Assembly: GCF_018424605.1 (NCBI RefSeq)
Contig: NZ_QTKT01000004.1
Location: 301,554-365,553, forward strand
Length of the DNA: 64,000 nucleotides
Direction of reading: 5' to 3'
From: Marinobacter lipolyticus
GTDB lineage: Bacteria; Pseudomonadota; Gammaproteobacteria; Pseudomonadales; Oleiphilaceae
Under the pieces are notes generated by a model. The model made no database searches and had not been told where the DNA came from. It saw only the letters and a program-made list of their open reading frames with translations. This document shows positions 27,074 through 36,154 of this stretch, piece by piece. Position 1 is the first letter of the stretch, and every line of letters begins with the position of its first letter. The position numbers and the translations under genes are program-made.

Positions 27074-27718
27074 TTACCAGCCACACTCGGCCCGCAATGG
27101 GCGAATCGCTTCGCGGAAGCCCGCGAGATCGAACATCAGGCCATCTACCCGGCCATCTGACGAACGGATGCGAGCATCCCCCTGACCGCTCAGCGCCTTG
27201 GCAACCCGGATCGCGGGCAAACCGCGTCCGCCGCTGAGCACAAAGCCGTTATCACGGACACGCCAGAGATCTTCACCGGCGCCAAATCCCACCCGAATGC
27301 GCTCCCGGTCCAGCGGCTCCGGCAGCATCAGGGTCAGCTCGGTGATGTTGTTGTGGCATTGCAGCGCCAGCACCGGGCGTGGCGGCTGGGCACCCAGCGC
27401 GGCCAGGGTGACCAGGTGGCCGGCGCGGTCGCCGGTGTTGCGGTACAGCGGTCCATCGCCTGGCTGCCGCGACTGCTCCTGTGAGTAAACCTGTATCCAG
27501 CGCTGCGGGCGCGGTTCTTCTGGCGGCCGGGCAGACATCTGAGCCGCCACCGGAGTTTCGAAAACCGCATCGAAGCAGGCCAGGCGCTCCAGGCGTTGCG
27601 ACTCCTGGGTGCACTGGCGGGCAGCATCGAGCTGGCCGGCCGCGACCGGGGCACTCAGTACAGCAGCCAGGAGAGCTGCCAGAGCGGGCGACAATCCGGA
27701 AGAAATACGCAGGGTCAT
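27074..27718 (-). CDS. vasI: T6SS-associated exported protein TagO/VasI
   Basis: A 214-residue protein with an N-terminal export signal (ALAALLAAVLSAPVAAG) and the VasI/TagO signature of two cysteines, QCTQESQRLERLACFDAVF, probably a periplasmic disulfide. The exact role in T6SS is unclear; in V. cholerae vasI lies between vasH and vasJ, the same position as here. It overlaps vasH by four bases and is followed by tssA after 34 bases. Confidence 0.88.
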   Translation of the reverse strand: MTLRISSGLSPALAALLAAVLSAPVAAGQLDAARQCTQESQRLERLACFDAVFETPVAAQMSARPPEEPRPQRWIQVYSQEQSRQPGDGPLYRNTGDRAGHLVTLAALGAQPPRPVLALQCHNNITELTLMLPEPLDRERIRVGFGAGEDLWRVRDNGFVLSGGRGLPAIRVAKALSGQGDARIRSSDGRVDGLMFDLAGFREAIRPLRAECGW

Positions 27719-29289
27719 ACGTCAGCCACCTGATACTTCAGACATTTATGGGCCAGCGTGCGCTTCGGCAGGCCGAGACTTTCAGCCGCCTGTGCACGAT
27801 TGCCGTCGTATTGGCGAAGCCGCTCACGGATCACCGCGGCTTCGAATGCCTGGGAGGCGGCTTTGAGATCCCGGATATCCTCGGCCACCGGCACGCCCGC
27901 AATGCCGGTCGCGCCGGCTTCCGTGTAGACAGCGCCAGCCGGCTCGGCAAACAGGTCGTCCAGGCGCAGAACCTCGGGCTGAATGTCATCGCCCACCGGC
28001 GTTTGCAGGCACGCGAGTTCGACGATGTTGCGCAGCTCCCGTACGTTGCCCGGAAAGGCGTAACCGGCCAGCGCATTCAACGCGTGGCTGCTGATGCCCA
28101 TGGGACCGGCACCTTCGCGCGCCTGATAATGGGCAATAAAGTGGCGGCACAGCGGCTCCAGGTCCTGGGGGCGCTCCCGCAATGGCGTAACCCGCAGCGG
28201 GAACTGGCTCAGACGGTAGAACAGGTCGCGACGGAAGCGCCCCTCCTCTATGCCTTGCTGAAGCGGCTGATGGGTAGCCGCCACCAGACGGAAATCCGAG
28301 TGCTGCTCCTGCTGCGCACCGAGCGGGCGGAACTGGCGACTTTCCAGTACCCGCAGCAGTTTGGACTGCAGCGCCATCGGCATATCGCCAATCTCATCCA
28401 GAAACAGGGTGCCGCCATCGGCCTGGGCCAGCAGGCCTTCCTTGGCTTTGTCTGCGCCGGAAAACGCGCCTTTGGTGTGGCCGAACAGTTCGCTCTCCAG
28501 CAGGGTGTCGGGAATGGCGGCACAGTTCACCACCACCAGAGGGCCATTGGCACGGTCAGAGAATTCGTGGATACCTTTGGCGACCAGATCCTTGCCACAG
28601 CCGGTTTCCCCCTGCACCAGCACCGCAAGCTGGCTGCCGGCGGCACGGATGATCTGGCCGCGCAGGTGAGTCATCTCGGCAGACGTGCCGACCAGGCTGC
28701 CGGCCAGTTGCTGGCAACGCTGGCGCACGGTTTCCGCATCGTGCAGATGGTCCAGTGAGCGCTTGAGCAGACGGCGCTGCCAGACCTGGTCCCGGTTCTG
28801 GAGCAGGCTGACCCATTGGTGGGTGAGCAGTTGCTTCAGGCCCTGGTAAAGCGGCATGGCGGTAATGCCGTCCCACTCGGGCTCGTCGTGGCAGAGCACG
28901 AGGATGCCGAGGGTTCGGCCGTCGTCGCCGCTGATCGGTTCGAGCCAGAACGACCGCGGGCGGTTGCTGGCATCCAGCAGGGCCTGAAAACCGCTGTGGT
29001 CGAGGCGGTAGCTGGCGGCGCGACTCAGTTCCCGGGCTTTTCCACTTTGCAGCACGTGGGCAAAGGGGTGGCTGAAATCGGCACAGTCGAATTCGCCGAG
29101 TTCGTCCAGCTCGGCGCAATGGAGGGTGCGGCCGCTCAGGTCGAGTTCCAGCGACCAGCAGCGGGCAAGGCCGAAGGCGTTTGTCAGCTGTCGGGTGGCG
29201 GTTTTCAGTAAATCCGGCAGGTTATCCTGTCGGATCAATGCGACCGCCAGGTCGATGCCGGTGTGCAGTTCCATCTGCATCCGTCCCAT
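27715..29289 (-). CDS. vasH: Sigma-54-dependent T6SS activator VasH
   Basis: A 524-residue bacterial enhancer-binding protein: N-terminal GAF-like sensor (about 10-170), AAA+ domain with Walker A GETGCGKD (about 227-234) and the sigma-54 contact loop GAFSGA (about 274-279), and a C-terminal Fis-type helix-turn-helix (YDGNRAQAAESLGLPKRTL). In V. cholerae, VasH with RpoN activates the hcp-vgrG operons. The loop carries Ser in place of the more common Thr (GAFTGA). The start at ATG 29289 follows AGGGAA; in-frame codons further upstream run through a palindromic element and are unlikely to be translated. Such a regulator here suggests RpoN control of hcp located elsewhere. Confidence 0.93.
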   Translation of the reverse strand: MGRMQMELHTGIDLAVALIRQDNLPDLLKTATRQLTNAFGLARCWSLELDLSGRTLHCAELDELGEFDCADFSHPFAHVLQSGKARELSRAASYRLDHSGFQALLDASNRPRSFWLEPISGDDGRTLGILVLCHDEPEWDGITAMPLYQGLKQLLTHQWVSLLQNRDQVWQRRLLKRSLDHLHDAETVRQRCQQLAGSLVGTSAEMTHLRGQIIRAAGSQLAVLVQGETGCGKDLVAKGIHEFSDRANGPLVVVNCAAIPDTLLESELFGHTKGAFSGADKAKEGLLAQADGGTLFLDEIGDMPMALQSKLLRVLESRQFRPLGAQQEQHSDFRLVAATHQPLQQGIEEGRFRRDLFYRLSQFPLRVTPLRERPQDLEPLCRHFIAHYQAREGAGPMGISSHALNALAGYAFPGNVRELRNIVELACLQTPVGDDIQPEVLRLDDLFAEPAGAVYTEAGATGIAGVPVAEDIRDLKAASQAFEAAVIRERLRQYDGNRAQAAESLGLPKRTLAHKCLKYQVADV

Positions 29290-29335
29290 TTTTCTATTCC
29301 CTATCGGGCTGTTATGGAGTTTGCCGACCGCGCAA

Positions 29336-29434
29336 CCTGCGGGGTGGCTCTCCAAAACACGCTGTGAATACATCCTTGTACGCTCCGCTCCGCCATCCAT
29401 GGCTCCGCAGGGTTTTGGAGAGCCACCCCGCAGG
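29336..29434. repeat. Long palindromic element between clpV and vasH
   Basis: Two perfect 23-base inverted arms (29336-29358 and 29412-29434) enclose 53 bases. The arms contain GGGGTGGCTCTCC and its complement. The element starts 21 bases after the clpV stop codon. It could fold into a large hairpin in the operon transcript and damp expression of vasH and later genes. It looks like a small intergenic mobile or REP-like palindrome. A different hairpin of similar architecture lies at 38936-39024. Confidence 0.8.
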
Positions 29435-29455
29435 CTACGCTGCGTTTCAGTTACC

Positions 29456-32098
29456 TTAGGCAACGGTTCCTACGAATCGATTTTCGTCTACGCCGAGAGT
29501 CACTGTGTTCACAGACTCTCGCGCCGCGAGCTTCTCTAACAGCGCCAGCGATACTGGTGGCAACAACTCGCCTTCAATGATCGACTCCAGCATCCTGGCG
29601 CCATTCTCGCTTCTGGTCGCCCGGCTGCGGATGACTTCCACCAACCCATCTTCCAGCACCACGTCGGTGTGGTAGCGGTTGCTGATCTGGTCCGCCAGAC
29701 GCTGGAGCTTGTCGCCGACGATGCGGTTCAGGGTGTCGTCGCCCAATGGCAGGTAGGGCACCACTTCCATCCGGGCCAGCAGGGCCGGTTTGAAGAAGTT
29801 GGCCAGTTCCGGGTAGAGAGCTTCCTCAATGTTCTCCGGTTCGTCAGCATGGTGGACGATGGTCTGGTAGCCGAGGTTGGAGGTGAGGAAGAACACCACG
29901 TTCTTGCAGTCGATCAGGCGGCCTTCGCCGTCCGCCAGCTCGCCCTTGTCGAAGGCCTGGTAGAACAGGTTGAGTACCTCCGGGTGGGCTTTTTCGACTT
30001 CGTCGAGCAACACCACGGAATAGGGTTTCTGGCGGATGGCTTCGGTGAGGATGCCGCCTTCGCCGAAACCCACGTAGCCCGGCGGCGAGCCGATCAGGCG
30101 GGAGACGGTGTGTTTCTCCTGGTACTCGGACATGTTGATGGTGGTGAGGAACTGACGACCGCCGTAGAGCAGCTCGGACAGTTGCACCACGGTTTCGGTT
30201 TTGCCGACGCCGCTGGGGCCCACCAACAGGAACGCGCCCATGGGGCGGCCCGGGCGACGAAGGTCGGCGCGGGCGGTAAGCAGATGCTGGTGCAGGCAGT
30301 CAATGGCGGTGTCCTGGCCTTTGATATGAGCCTGCAGGTACGCCGGCAGATGGGTGATCTTTTCCAGCTCGTCGGTGGTCATGCGGTTGACCGGGATGCC
30401 GGTCCAGTCGGCGATGACTTCGGCCACCTGGCGGGCGTCCACGCGGGCGTGAACCAGGGGCTCATCGGCTTGCAGTTCCGCAAGTTCCTGCTCGATGGCG
30501 GCGGCTTCGCTTTTCAGATCCGGTCGCTCTTCCGCACTTTTCTCTACCAACTCAGCGTCGGTTTCTGCCGCCGTTACTTCTTCCGGCTCACCCGTCAGCA
30601 TCTGTTCACGGATTTCCACCAGTCGGGCCACCAGCTCGCGCTGGTCGTTCCAGCTTTGTTCCAGCGCTGCCGACTCGTCTTGCAGCGCGGCGAAGCGGGT
30701 ATCCAGTTCGCTTTCCCGCTCGGCGTCCACCGCCTGGCCCAGCGTATGCTCGCGGGTCAGCAGCTCCTGCTCCATGGCCATCTGATGCAGTTCGCTGCGC
30801 ACGTGGCTCAAGCGGCGCGGCGGCGTGCTGAGGTTCAGGCTGACCCGGGCGCAGGCGGTGTCCAGTACGTCGATGGCTTTGTCCGGCAGCTGGCGTCCGG
30901 CCAGGTAACGGGCAGACATTTCAGCGGCGGCCTTCAGGGCGCTGTCTGCAATCAGCACTTTGTGGGCTTTCTCGTAAACCGTGCGCAGGCCACGGAGGAT
31001 GTGAACCGCTTCGCCCGGTGTGGGTTCATCCAGCGCCACCGGCTGGAAGCGACGGCTCAGGGCCGGGTCTTTCTCGAAGTATTTCTTGTACTCGCGCCAG
31101 GTGGTGGCGGCGATGGTGCGCAGCTCGCCACGGGCCAGGGCCGGCTTCAGCAGGTTGGCGGCGTCAGAGCCGCCCTCGCTGTTGCCCGCTCCGATAAGAG
31201 TATGGGCTTCGTCGATGAACAGGATGATCGGGGTGGCGGAGCCTTTGACCGCTTCGATCACGCCTTTGAGGCGTTTTTCGAATTCGCCTTTGACCGACGC
31301 CCCGGCCTGCAGCGCGCCCATGTCCAGGGTCCACAGCTCCACACCAGTCAGCCGTTCCGGTACATCGCCGTTGACGATGCGCAGGGCCAGACCTTCCACC
31401 ACGGCGCTTTTGCCGACGCCGGCGTCCCCCACCACGATGGGGTTGTTCTTGCGGCGGCGGCAGAGGATGTCGATCATCTGATCGATTTCGCCATCGCGGC
31501 ACACTACCGGGTCGAGCTTGCTCTCCCGCGCCAGTTTGGTGAAGTCGGTGGCGTAGCGCTTGAGCGGGTCCAGATCGGTGGTAGCCGCCGGCTGGCCGCC
31601 ATCCTTTTCCTTCAGTTGCGGGCGCTCAACGGAGCCTTCGGTGACCCGGTCGAACTGCTTGCGCAGGTGCTCGCGGTTGATCTCGACCAGAGCCTTGCTC
31701 ACCTGCGGCATCAAATAGCGGTCGGCGTTCAGCAGCAGGGCCAGGAAAATAGCGCCGGAGCGCAGATCCTGATGCCCGAACTCGGTGGAGGCCAGCAACC
31801 AGGCGTCCTGCAGCAGGTCGACCAGCAACGGCGAAAACGACGGATAGGGCTCGGCGGTGCGGGTTTCGCCGTTCAGGCTGTCGCCCAGCAACGGTTGCAA
31901 CTGCTGATGGTTGATGCCGGCATGCTCGAGGATCTGGCGCACGTCGGAAAACGGGGTTTCCAGCAGTTTGAACAGCAGGTGGGCCGGGGTGATTTCCGCG
32001 CCCTGGCGGCTGATACAAAGGGCCGCAGAGGATTCCAGAGCCTGGCGTGTAATGTCGTTGAGGCGCCCGATCAGCGCCGGCAGTTCTACCCGAATCAC
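29456..32098 (-). CDS. clpV: T6SS ATPase ClpV (TssH)
   Basis: An 880-residue AAA+ unfoldase that disassembles contracted TssB/TssC sheaths. An N-terminal Clp repeat domain is followed by two ATPase domains with Walker A motifs GDAGVGKS (about 224-231) and GPSGVGKT (about 627-634) and Walker B FIDEAHTL and LLDEVEKAH. The middle coiled-coil domain (about 430-560) is present. The start is a GTG at 32098 preceded by AAGGAT; an upstream in-frame start would overlap tssL and is less likely. Tss clusters with ClpV of this length belong to the main T6SS-i type. Confidence 0.96.
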   Translation of the reverse strand: MIRVELPALIGRLNDITRQALESSAALCISRQGAEITPAHLLFKLLETPFSDVRQILEHAGINHQQLQPLLGDSLNGETRTAEPYPSFSPLLVDLLQDAWLLASTEFGHQDLRSGAIFLALLLNADRYLMPQVSKALVEINREHLRKQFDRVTEGSVERPQLKEKDGGQPAATTDLDPLKRYATDFTKLARESKLDPVVCRDGEIDQMIDILCRRRKNNPIVVGDAGVGKSAVVEGLALRIVNGDVPERLTGVELWTLDMGALQAGASVKGEFEKRLKGVIEAVKGSATPIILFIDEAHTLIGAGNSEGGSDAANLLKPALARGELRTIAATTWREYKKYFEKDPALSRRFQPVALDEPTPGEAVHILRGLRTVYEKAHKVLIADSALKAAAEMSARYLAGRQLPDKAIDVLDTACARVSLNLSTPPRRLSHVRSELHQMAMEQELLTREHTLGQAVDAERESELDTRFAALQDESAALEQSWNDQRELVARLVEIREQMLTGEPEEVTAAETDAELVEKSAEERPDLKSEAAAIEQELAELQADEPLVHARVDARQVAEVIADWTGIPVNRMTTDELEKITHLPAYLQAHIKGQDTAIDCLHQHLLTARADLRRPGRPMGAFLLVGPSGVGKTETVVQLSELLYGGRQFLTTINMSEYQEKHTVSRLIGSPPGYVGFGEGGILTEAIRQKPYSVVLLDEVEKAHPEVLNLFYQAFDKGELADGEGRLIDCKNVVFFLTSNLGYQTIVHHADEPENIEEALYPELANFFKPALLARMEVVPYLPLGDDTLNRIVGDKLQRLADQISNRYHTDVVLEDGLVEVIRSRATRSENGARMLESIIEGELLPPVSLALLEKLAARESVNTVTLGVDENRFVGTVA

Positions 32099-32108
32099 AG
32101 TGATATCC

Positions 32109-32936
32109 TTATTTCGGTAGTTGTTCCAGAACGCTGAGCACATCCCTGATGCGTTCGTTCAGCGCCATGTTGTAGAGCGAATAAATTCCGGCCATGGCCA
32201 GGGCAAACAGCCCGCCAATGCCCCAGATCGGCAATCCGCTGCGCAGGCGGTTGCGGGCGGGAGTGACATTGCCCAGCGCGTCCGACAGGGGTTGTTCCTC
32301 GTCGGATTCCCGCAGGCCCTTGAGCTGCTCGTGCAGGCCGCGAATGATCTGCTCGTACTCCTCGCGGCCGTTGGTCATGACCTTGTAACGGCCCTCAAAC
32401 CCCAGGCACAGGCACAGGTAGATGAACGCCAGCATCTCGCGGTAACGCTGGGGCTCCTGCTCCATGCGGGAAAGGATGGCAAATACCTTTTCACCACCCC
32501 AGGTTTCGTTGTGGAAACGTGACAGCAGCGAATGCTGCGACCAGATGCTGTGGGCGCCCCAGTCAGTGCCCAGCACCGCTTCGTCGATGAAGGCGCAGAG
32601 CACGTAACGGTAGGCCACGACCGTGGGCCGTTCAAAGCCCTGCTCCACCAGTTCCCGGTCAATGGCGGCCACTTCATCCACCACCTGACGATACAGGGTC
32701 TCCACCTCGCGGAAATTCGCCAGCCGGCGTACGCGAATCACCAGTCCCAGCAGCGGTGTGGCGGCATCGATCAGACGGTTGTCTTCCGAACCTCGCAGCT
32801 GGAACTGCTCATTGGCAAACTCGTGGCCTGCCGGGCGACCCGCCTCACTGCGGTCCGCAAACATCAAATCACTGAACGCACTGCGACCGGTTTCCGTGTT
32901 GCCATTGGGTGAATCCATCACCTGTGCATCTGCCAT
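32109..32936 (-). CDS. tssL: T6SS membrane complex protein TssL (DotU/IcmH)
   Basis: A 275-residue DotU-family protein with a cytoplasmic helical domain (typical LIDAATPLLGLVIRVRRL and CAFIDEAVLGTDWG) and one C-terminal membrane helix (about 240-262). There is no C-terminal OmpA-like peptidoglycan-binding domain, so this is the short type, and peptidoglycan anchoring would need another protein. AGGAG precedes the ATG, and the gene begins four bases after the tssK stop. Confidence 0.95.
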   Translation of the reverse strand: MADAQVMDSPNGNTETGRSAFSDLMFADRSEAGRPAGHEFANEQFQLRGSEDNRLIDAATPLLGLVIRVRRLANFREVETLYRQVVDEVAAIDRELVEQGFERPTVVAYRYVLCAFIDEAVLGTDWGAHSIWSQHSLLSRFHNETWGGEKVFAILSRMEQEPQRYREMLAFIYLCLCLGFEGRYKVMTNGREEYEQIIRGLHEQLKGLRESDEEQPLSDALGNVTPARNRLRSGLPIWGIGGLFALAMAGIYSLYNMALNERIRDVLSVLEQLPK

Positions 32937-32939
32937 GAT

Positions 32940-34274
32940 TTAACTCCTGATTGCCCAGAACTGCATTTCCATTCCCGGGAAGCTGCCAGCCACATGGAAG
33001 GCAAACCCGCTGGCGTTGTCGAGCATCTGCCAGGCCTGGCTCTGGTCGTCCAGGCGGAAGTACACGAAGCCGGCGTGATACGGCAACTGACGGGGGGCCA
33101 CCGGCAGAGCCGACAGCGGAACGCCCGGCAACTGCAGACTGATCAGATCGCGGATCTTCTCCACCGACGCCACCTTGCACTGCTGGGAGAACTGCTTGCG
33201 CAGATCGTCCAGCGGCATATCGGCCTTGACCGCCAGAATGAACTCCGCGCTGCCGACCAGCTGGGTGTCCGATATCGGCGCCACCGTCAGGCCGTACTGG
33301 CGCTCCTGAAGCTGGATCGCCAGTGCCCGCGGCTCCAGTACCGTGCTCAGCGACTGGCGCAACACCTGCATCAGCGGCGTGAACGAATCCTCCGGCAGAT
33401 CGTGATCATAGGCGCTGTATTCCCGCGGCAGGCGGTTTTCATCGGTGAAGGTCACCAGTTCGCCGCAAAGTTCCAGCAGCGCCTCGTACAGGCGCTCCGG
33501 GTGCAGCTGGCGCAGCCGCGCCAGATGCATGAAGCGCGGGTGCGCGCGGTTCAGCATCTGCAGCAGCATGAAATCCGCCACGTCCGCAACGCCGCCCTGC
33601 CCCGGCGCGCCAACCCGTTCGGCGATGTTGCGGGCACGTTCTTTCATCAGCCCGGCCATCTCACCCACAAACCGTTGCAGGCGGGGTGCCGCCCGCACAC
33701 TGAGCATGGTGGGCAGGAAGCTCGGGTCCATCACCAGACTGCCGTCCGGGCGCTTCTCCAAGATCCGGCCGATCGCCAGCGCGGCGTAGGCGCTGCGGTC
33801 TTCCCGTTCCAGCATCAGTCGCGGCGCTACGCGGGCCACATCAATGGCGTGGGCATCGCCATCGATGGAGTGCAGGTCGCGAATTTCTTCGCTGTGGGCG
33901 CGAAAACGCCCGGACACGGCGGCTTCCGGCCACTCCACTTCCGCCAGCGCCTCGCTGCCCAGCGGCAGCGCCAGATAGACCACCTGGTTGGCGACGGACG
34001 CGTCGGTGATTTCCAGCGGCTCCGGCATCACGTCGTCCTGCGGCAGACTGAAGCGGGTGCCGTCCGGGAACAGTCCGCGGGCGTGAACCAGGCCAATGCG
34101 ACCGAAGCTCAGGTATTCGTCGTTCAGCGCCAGATCGCTGAAACCGTACAGGTAGTCAGACACCGCCAGTGCCCGCTCGTTGATCTGGTGTTCCAGGTAC
34201 CGTTGCTGTTGCTGGAAGTGCTGCGGCTTGATAAACAGGCCGTCACTCCAGACTACGCGATTCATGACAGCCAT
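32940..34274 (-). CDS. tssK: T6SS baseplate protein TssK
   Basis: A 444-residue TssK, the trimeric connector between the baseplate and the TssM/TssL membrane complex. The family start NRVVWSDGLFIKPQHFQQQ is obvious, and the C-terminal head domain ends SFPGMEMQFWAIRS, as is usual. The ATG at 34274 overlaps the tssJ stop by one base (TGATG), giving translational coupling; an alternative ATG lies three codons further on. Confidence 0.96.
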   Translation of the reverse strand: MAVMNRVVWSDGLFIKPQHFQQQQRYLEHQINERALAVSDYLYGFSDLALNDEYLSFGRIGLVHARGLFPDGTRFSLPQDDVMPEPLEITDASVANQVVYLALPLGSEALAEVEWPEAAVSGRFRAHSEEIRDLHSIDGDAHAIDVARVAPRLMLEREDRSAYAALAIGRILEKRPDGSLVMDPSFLPTMLSVRAAPRLQRFVGEMAGLMKERARNIAERVGAPGQGGVADVADFMLLQMLNRAHPRFMHLARLRQLHPERLYEALLELCGELVTFTDENRLPREYSAYDHDLPEDSFTPLMQVLRQSLSTVLEPRALAIQLQERQYGLTVAPISDTQLVGSAEFILAVKADMPLDDLRKQFSQQCKVASVEKIRDLISLQLPGVPLSALPVAPRQLPYHAGFVYFRLDDQSQAWQMLDNASGFAFHVAGSFPGMEMQFWAIRS

Positions 34275-34807
34275 CAGGATTCGTCCGAACGTCTGAGTTT
34301 CACTTCCCGCTCCCGCAGGTTGACCAGCAGGTGGTATCGGCCGCCCATGGGATCCACCTTGACCACTTTCTTCCACTGGGAGAGGTTGGGGTAGGCGTAG
34401 AATGCGATGATGCCAATGAACCGCGTGTCCTTATCGATCTCGAACGGCTCGATAAAACGGAACTGACCGGGTACCAGGGAGTAGTCATCGTGATCGATGT
34501 AGTTCTGCCCGAGGGAATCCTCCAGATCACTCAGCAGCTGGTCGAAATCGCCGGCCATGAGCATAGAGCTGTCACGCATTTCGATCACCTGGAAGGCGAT
34601 CGGCGTCGGTGCCAGCGATTCGTTCGGGTTCACATTGGGTTCCGCCAGCATGGTCAGGTCCACGCGGCTGGGCAGGTCTTCCGGGTAGCCCACCGGAATA
34701 TCGGGATCCCAGAGCACCTTGGCGGTTTTCGACACGGCGTTGTAAGGGGTGCTGCACCCCACCAGTATCAGAACAGCAGCCAGTAACATCCCTATACTGT
34801 ACTTCAC
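34274..34807 (-). CDS. tssJ: T6SS outer membrane lipoprotein TssJ
   Basis: A 177-residue lipoprotein with signal peptide and lipobox LVGC (Cys at about residue 18). TssJ is anchored in the outer membrane and binds the periplasmic part of TssM. The start is a GTG four bases inside the tagH stop, preceded by GGGAGG. The conserved segment DDYSLVPGQFRFIEPF and a C-terminal beta strand region are as expected for VasD. Confidence 0.94.
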   Translation of the reverse strand: MKYSIGMLLAAVLILVGCSTPYNAVSKTAKVLWDPDIPVGYPEDLPSRVDLTMLAEPNVNPNESLAPTPIAFQVIEMRDSSMLMAGDFDQLLSDLEDSLGQNYIDHDDYSLVPGQFRFIEPFEIDKDTRFIGIIAFYAYPNLSQWKKVVKVDPMGGRYHLLVNLREREVKLRRSDES

Positions 34808-36132
34808 GATACATCCTCCCTCTGTAATTGACGCAAATGCTGGTCGTAAGCCTGATCGAACACCTCCTGAAAGAGGCGCTCAAAACCCTGCTGACGACTG
34901 GATTTCAGTTCACGGTAATAGTGCTCGTACATACCCCAGGCCCAGCGGCCCTCGTCTTCGTGTTGCTGCAGACCGCGGCGGTAGCCGTGAAAGCGGCGCA
35001 GCAGGGCCTCCGGTGAGAAGGCATGAAGAATGGCTTCCAGCCCCTCGCTGATGGCTTGCCGGGTGGCCAGCTGGTGGTGTCGCAGGCTCTGCAGGCTCTC
35101 GCTGACCGCCGCCGGCGCGGAAAGGTGTACCGGACTGCGCTCGCTGGCGAACAGCGTCTGCACGGTACCCTGGTAGTCCTGTCCCAGCCGCAATGGGTTG
35201 TCCTCAATCGGCTGCAACCGTGTGCGCAGCGCCTGGTGCCGGCTGTCCTCCCCCTGGTGCAGGGCCAGCAGGCCTTCCACCGTCGCTTTCAGAGTCTGGC
35301 CCGCCTCTTCCAGGAACAGGCGCATCTCGTCGCTGTCGGCGAACCCGGGGTCCGCCGCCATACCACGGAGCAGCGGTGCGCCGCTGATGTGCTGACGGCT
35401 TTGGTCTGCCGCTTCGTCCCGGGGTACTGCGGTGTTCTGTTCTGCCATTGTGTTGCGCTCTCCCTGCCTGACCGGTAAGCCGATCGCGCCATCGCGATGC
35501 TCCCGGTATTGATCGGTCACCTCTCCCCTGGCCGCAAACCATTCCGGCCGATCCGCCAGCAACGCCCTATCCTCAGCGGATTCCCGGGCTTGCGGGTGCG
35601 ATGCTTTCTGCTCCTGCCAATGGTCTAGTGGATCGTCACTGACCGCTTCCCCGGCTACCGGTGCCAGCCCGCTCAGGGGTTCATGGCCTTCCCCGTCCAG
35701 TGGCTGAGGCTCGGGCCGCAGCAACTCGCTTTCCTCTGCATTGACCAGGGTGCGATCTTCGCCCTGGCCCTGCGCGAGGGGGTCGCCCACGGCGCGCTGT
35801 CCGCCACCGAGTTCGGCGCGGATGGCGTAGCGACCGATACTGATCACGTCGCCACTTTTCAGCCGTGCCCGCCGGCCCCGGCCCAACGGCTGGCTGGCGC
35901 TGTTGATGTAGGTGCGGCCACTGCGGTCGATCAGGCAGAACCCACCATCGATGTACCGGACTTCCGCGTGACCGGGGGTTGCGCCGGTGCGGTGCGCGGA
36001 GAGCTGCCAGGTATCGCTGGTGGCCGTGCCAATGGAGCCGCCGGCGGTGGAGAATTCATGCTCCGGCAACAGGCCACTGCCAACGGCGGTGGGGTTGCTG
36101 ATCTGCAGCCTCAAAGACTGTCGCGTTTCCAT
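34804..36132 (-). CDS. tagH: T6SS-associated FHA-domain protein TagH
   Basis: A 442-residue protein with an N-terminal FHA domain (about 5-100; HAEVRYIDGGFCLIDRSGRT and LKSGDVISIGRYAI), a low-complexity middle and a C-terminal type VI-specific FHA-associated region (about 250-442). FHA domains bind phosphothreonine; in Pseudomonas Fha1 is part of a kinase (PpkA)-phosphatase (PppA) switch. Neither ppkA nor pppA is in this window, so the partner kinase, if any, is elsewhere. It lies between tssG and tssJ as in V. cholerae (vasC). AAGGA precedes the ATG. Confidence 0.93.
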   Translation of the reverse strand: METRQSLRLQISNPTAVGSGLLPEHEFSTAGGSIGTATSDTWQLSAHRTGATPGHAEVRYIDGGFCLIDRSGRTYINSASQPLGRGRRARLKSGDVISIGRYAIRAELGGGQRAVGDPLAQGQGEDRTLVNAEESELLRPEPQPLDGEGHEPLSGLAPVAGEAVSDDPLDHWQEQKASHPQARESAEDRALLADRPEWFAARGEVTDQYREHRDGAIGLPVRQGERNTMAEQNTAVPRDEAADQSRQHISGAPLLRGMAADPGFADSDEMRLFLEEAGQTLKATVEGLLALHQGEDSRHQALRTRLQPIEDNPLRLGQDYQGTVQTLFASERSPVHLSAPAAVSESLQSLRHHQLATRQAISEGLEAILHAFSPEALLRRFHGYRRGLQQHEDEGRWAWGMYEHYYRELKSSRQQGFERLFQEVFDQAYDQHLRQLQREDVS

Positions 36133-36154
36133 GTTCTGTGTCCTTGCTCGGTCA

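Noticed and set aside
29290..29463. An N-terminal extension of VasH by 58 codons
   Set aside because: It is read through the palindromic element and has no domain; the ATG at 29289 with AGGGAA gives a normal VasH start.
29669..32137. An 822-codon open frame on the plus strand antisense to clpV
   Set aside because: It is the mirror of clpV caused by strong GC bias at third codon positions; its translation is a low-complexity His/Gln/Val-rich chain with no domain, and clpV itself is unmistakable. Similar long antisense frames over tssC, tssM, tssK and vgrG were rejected for the same reason.
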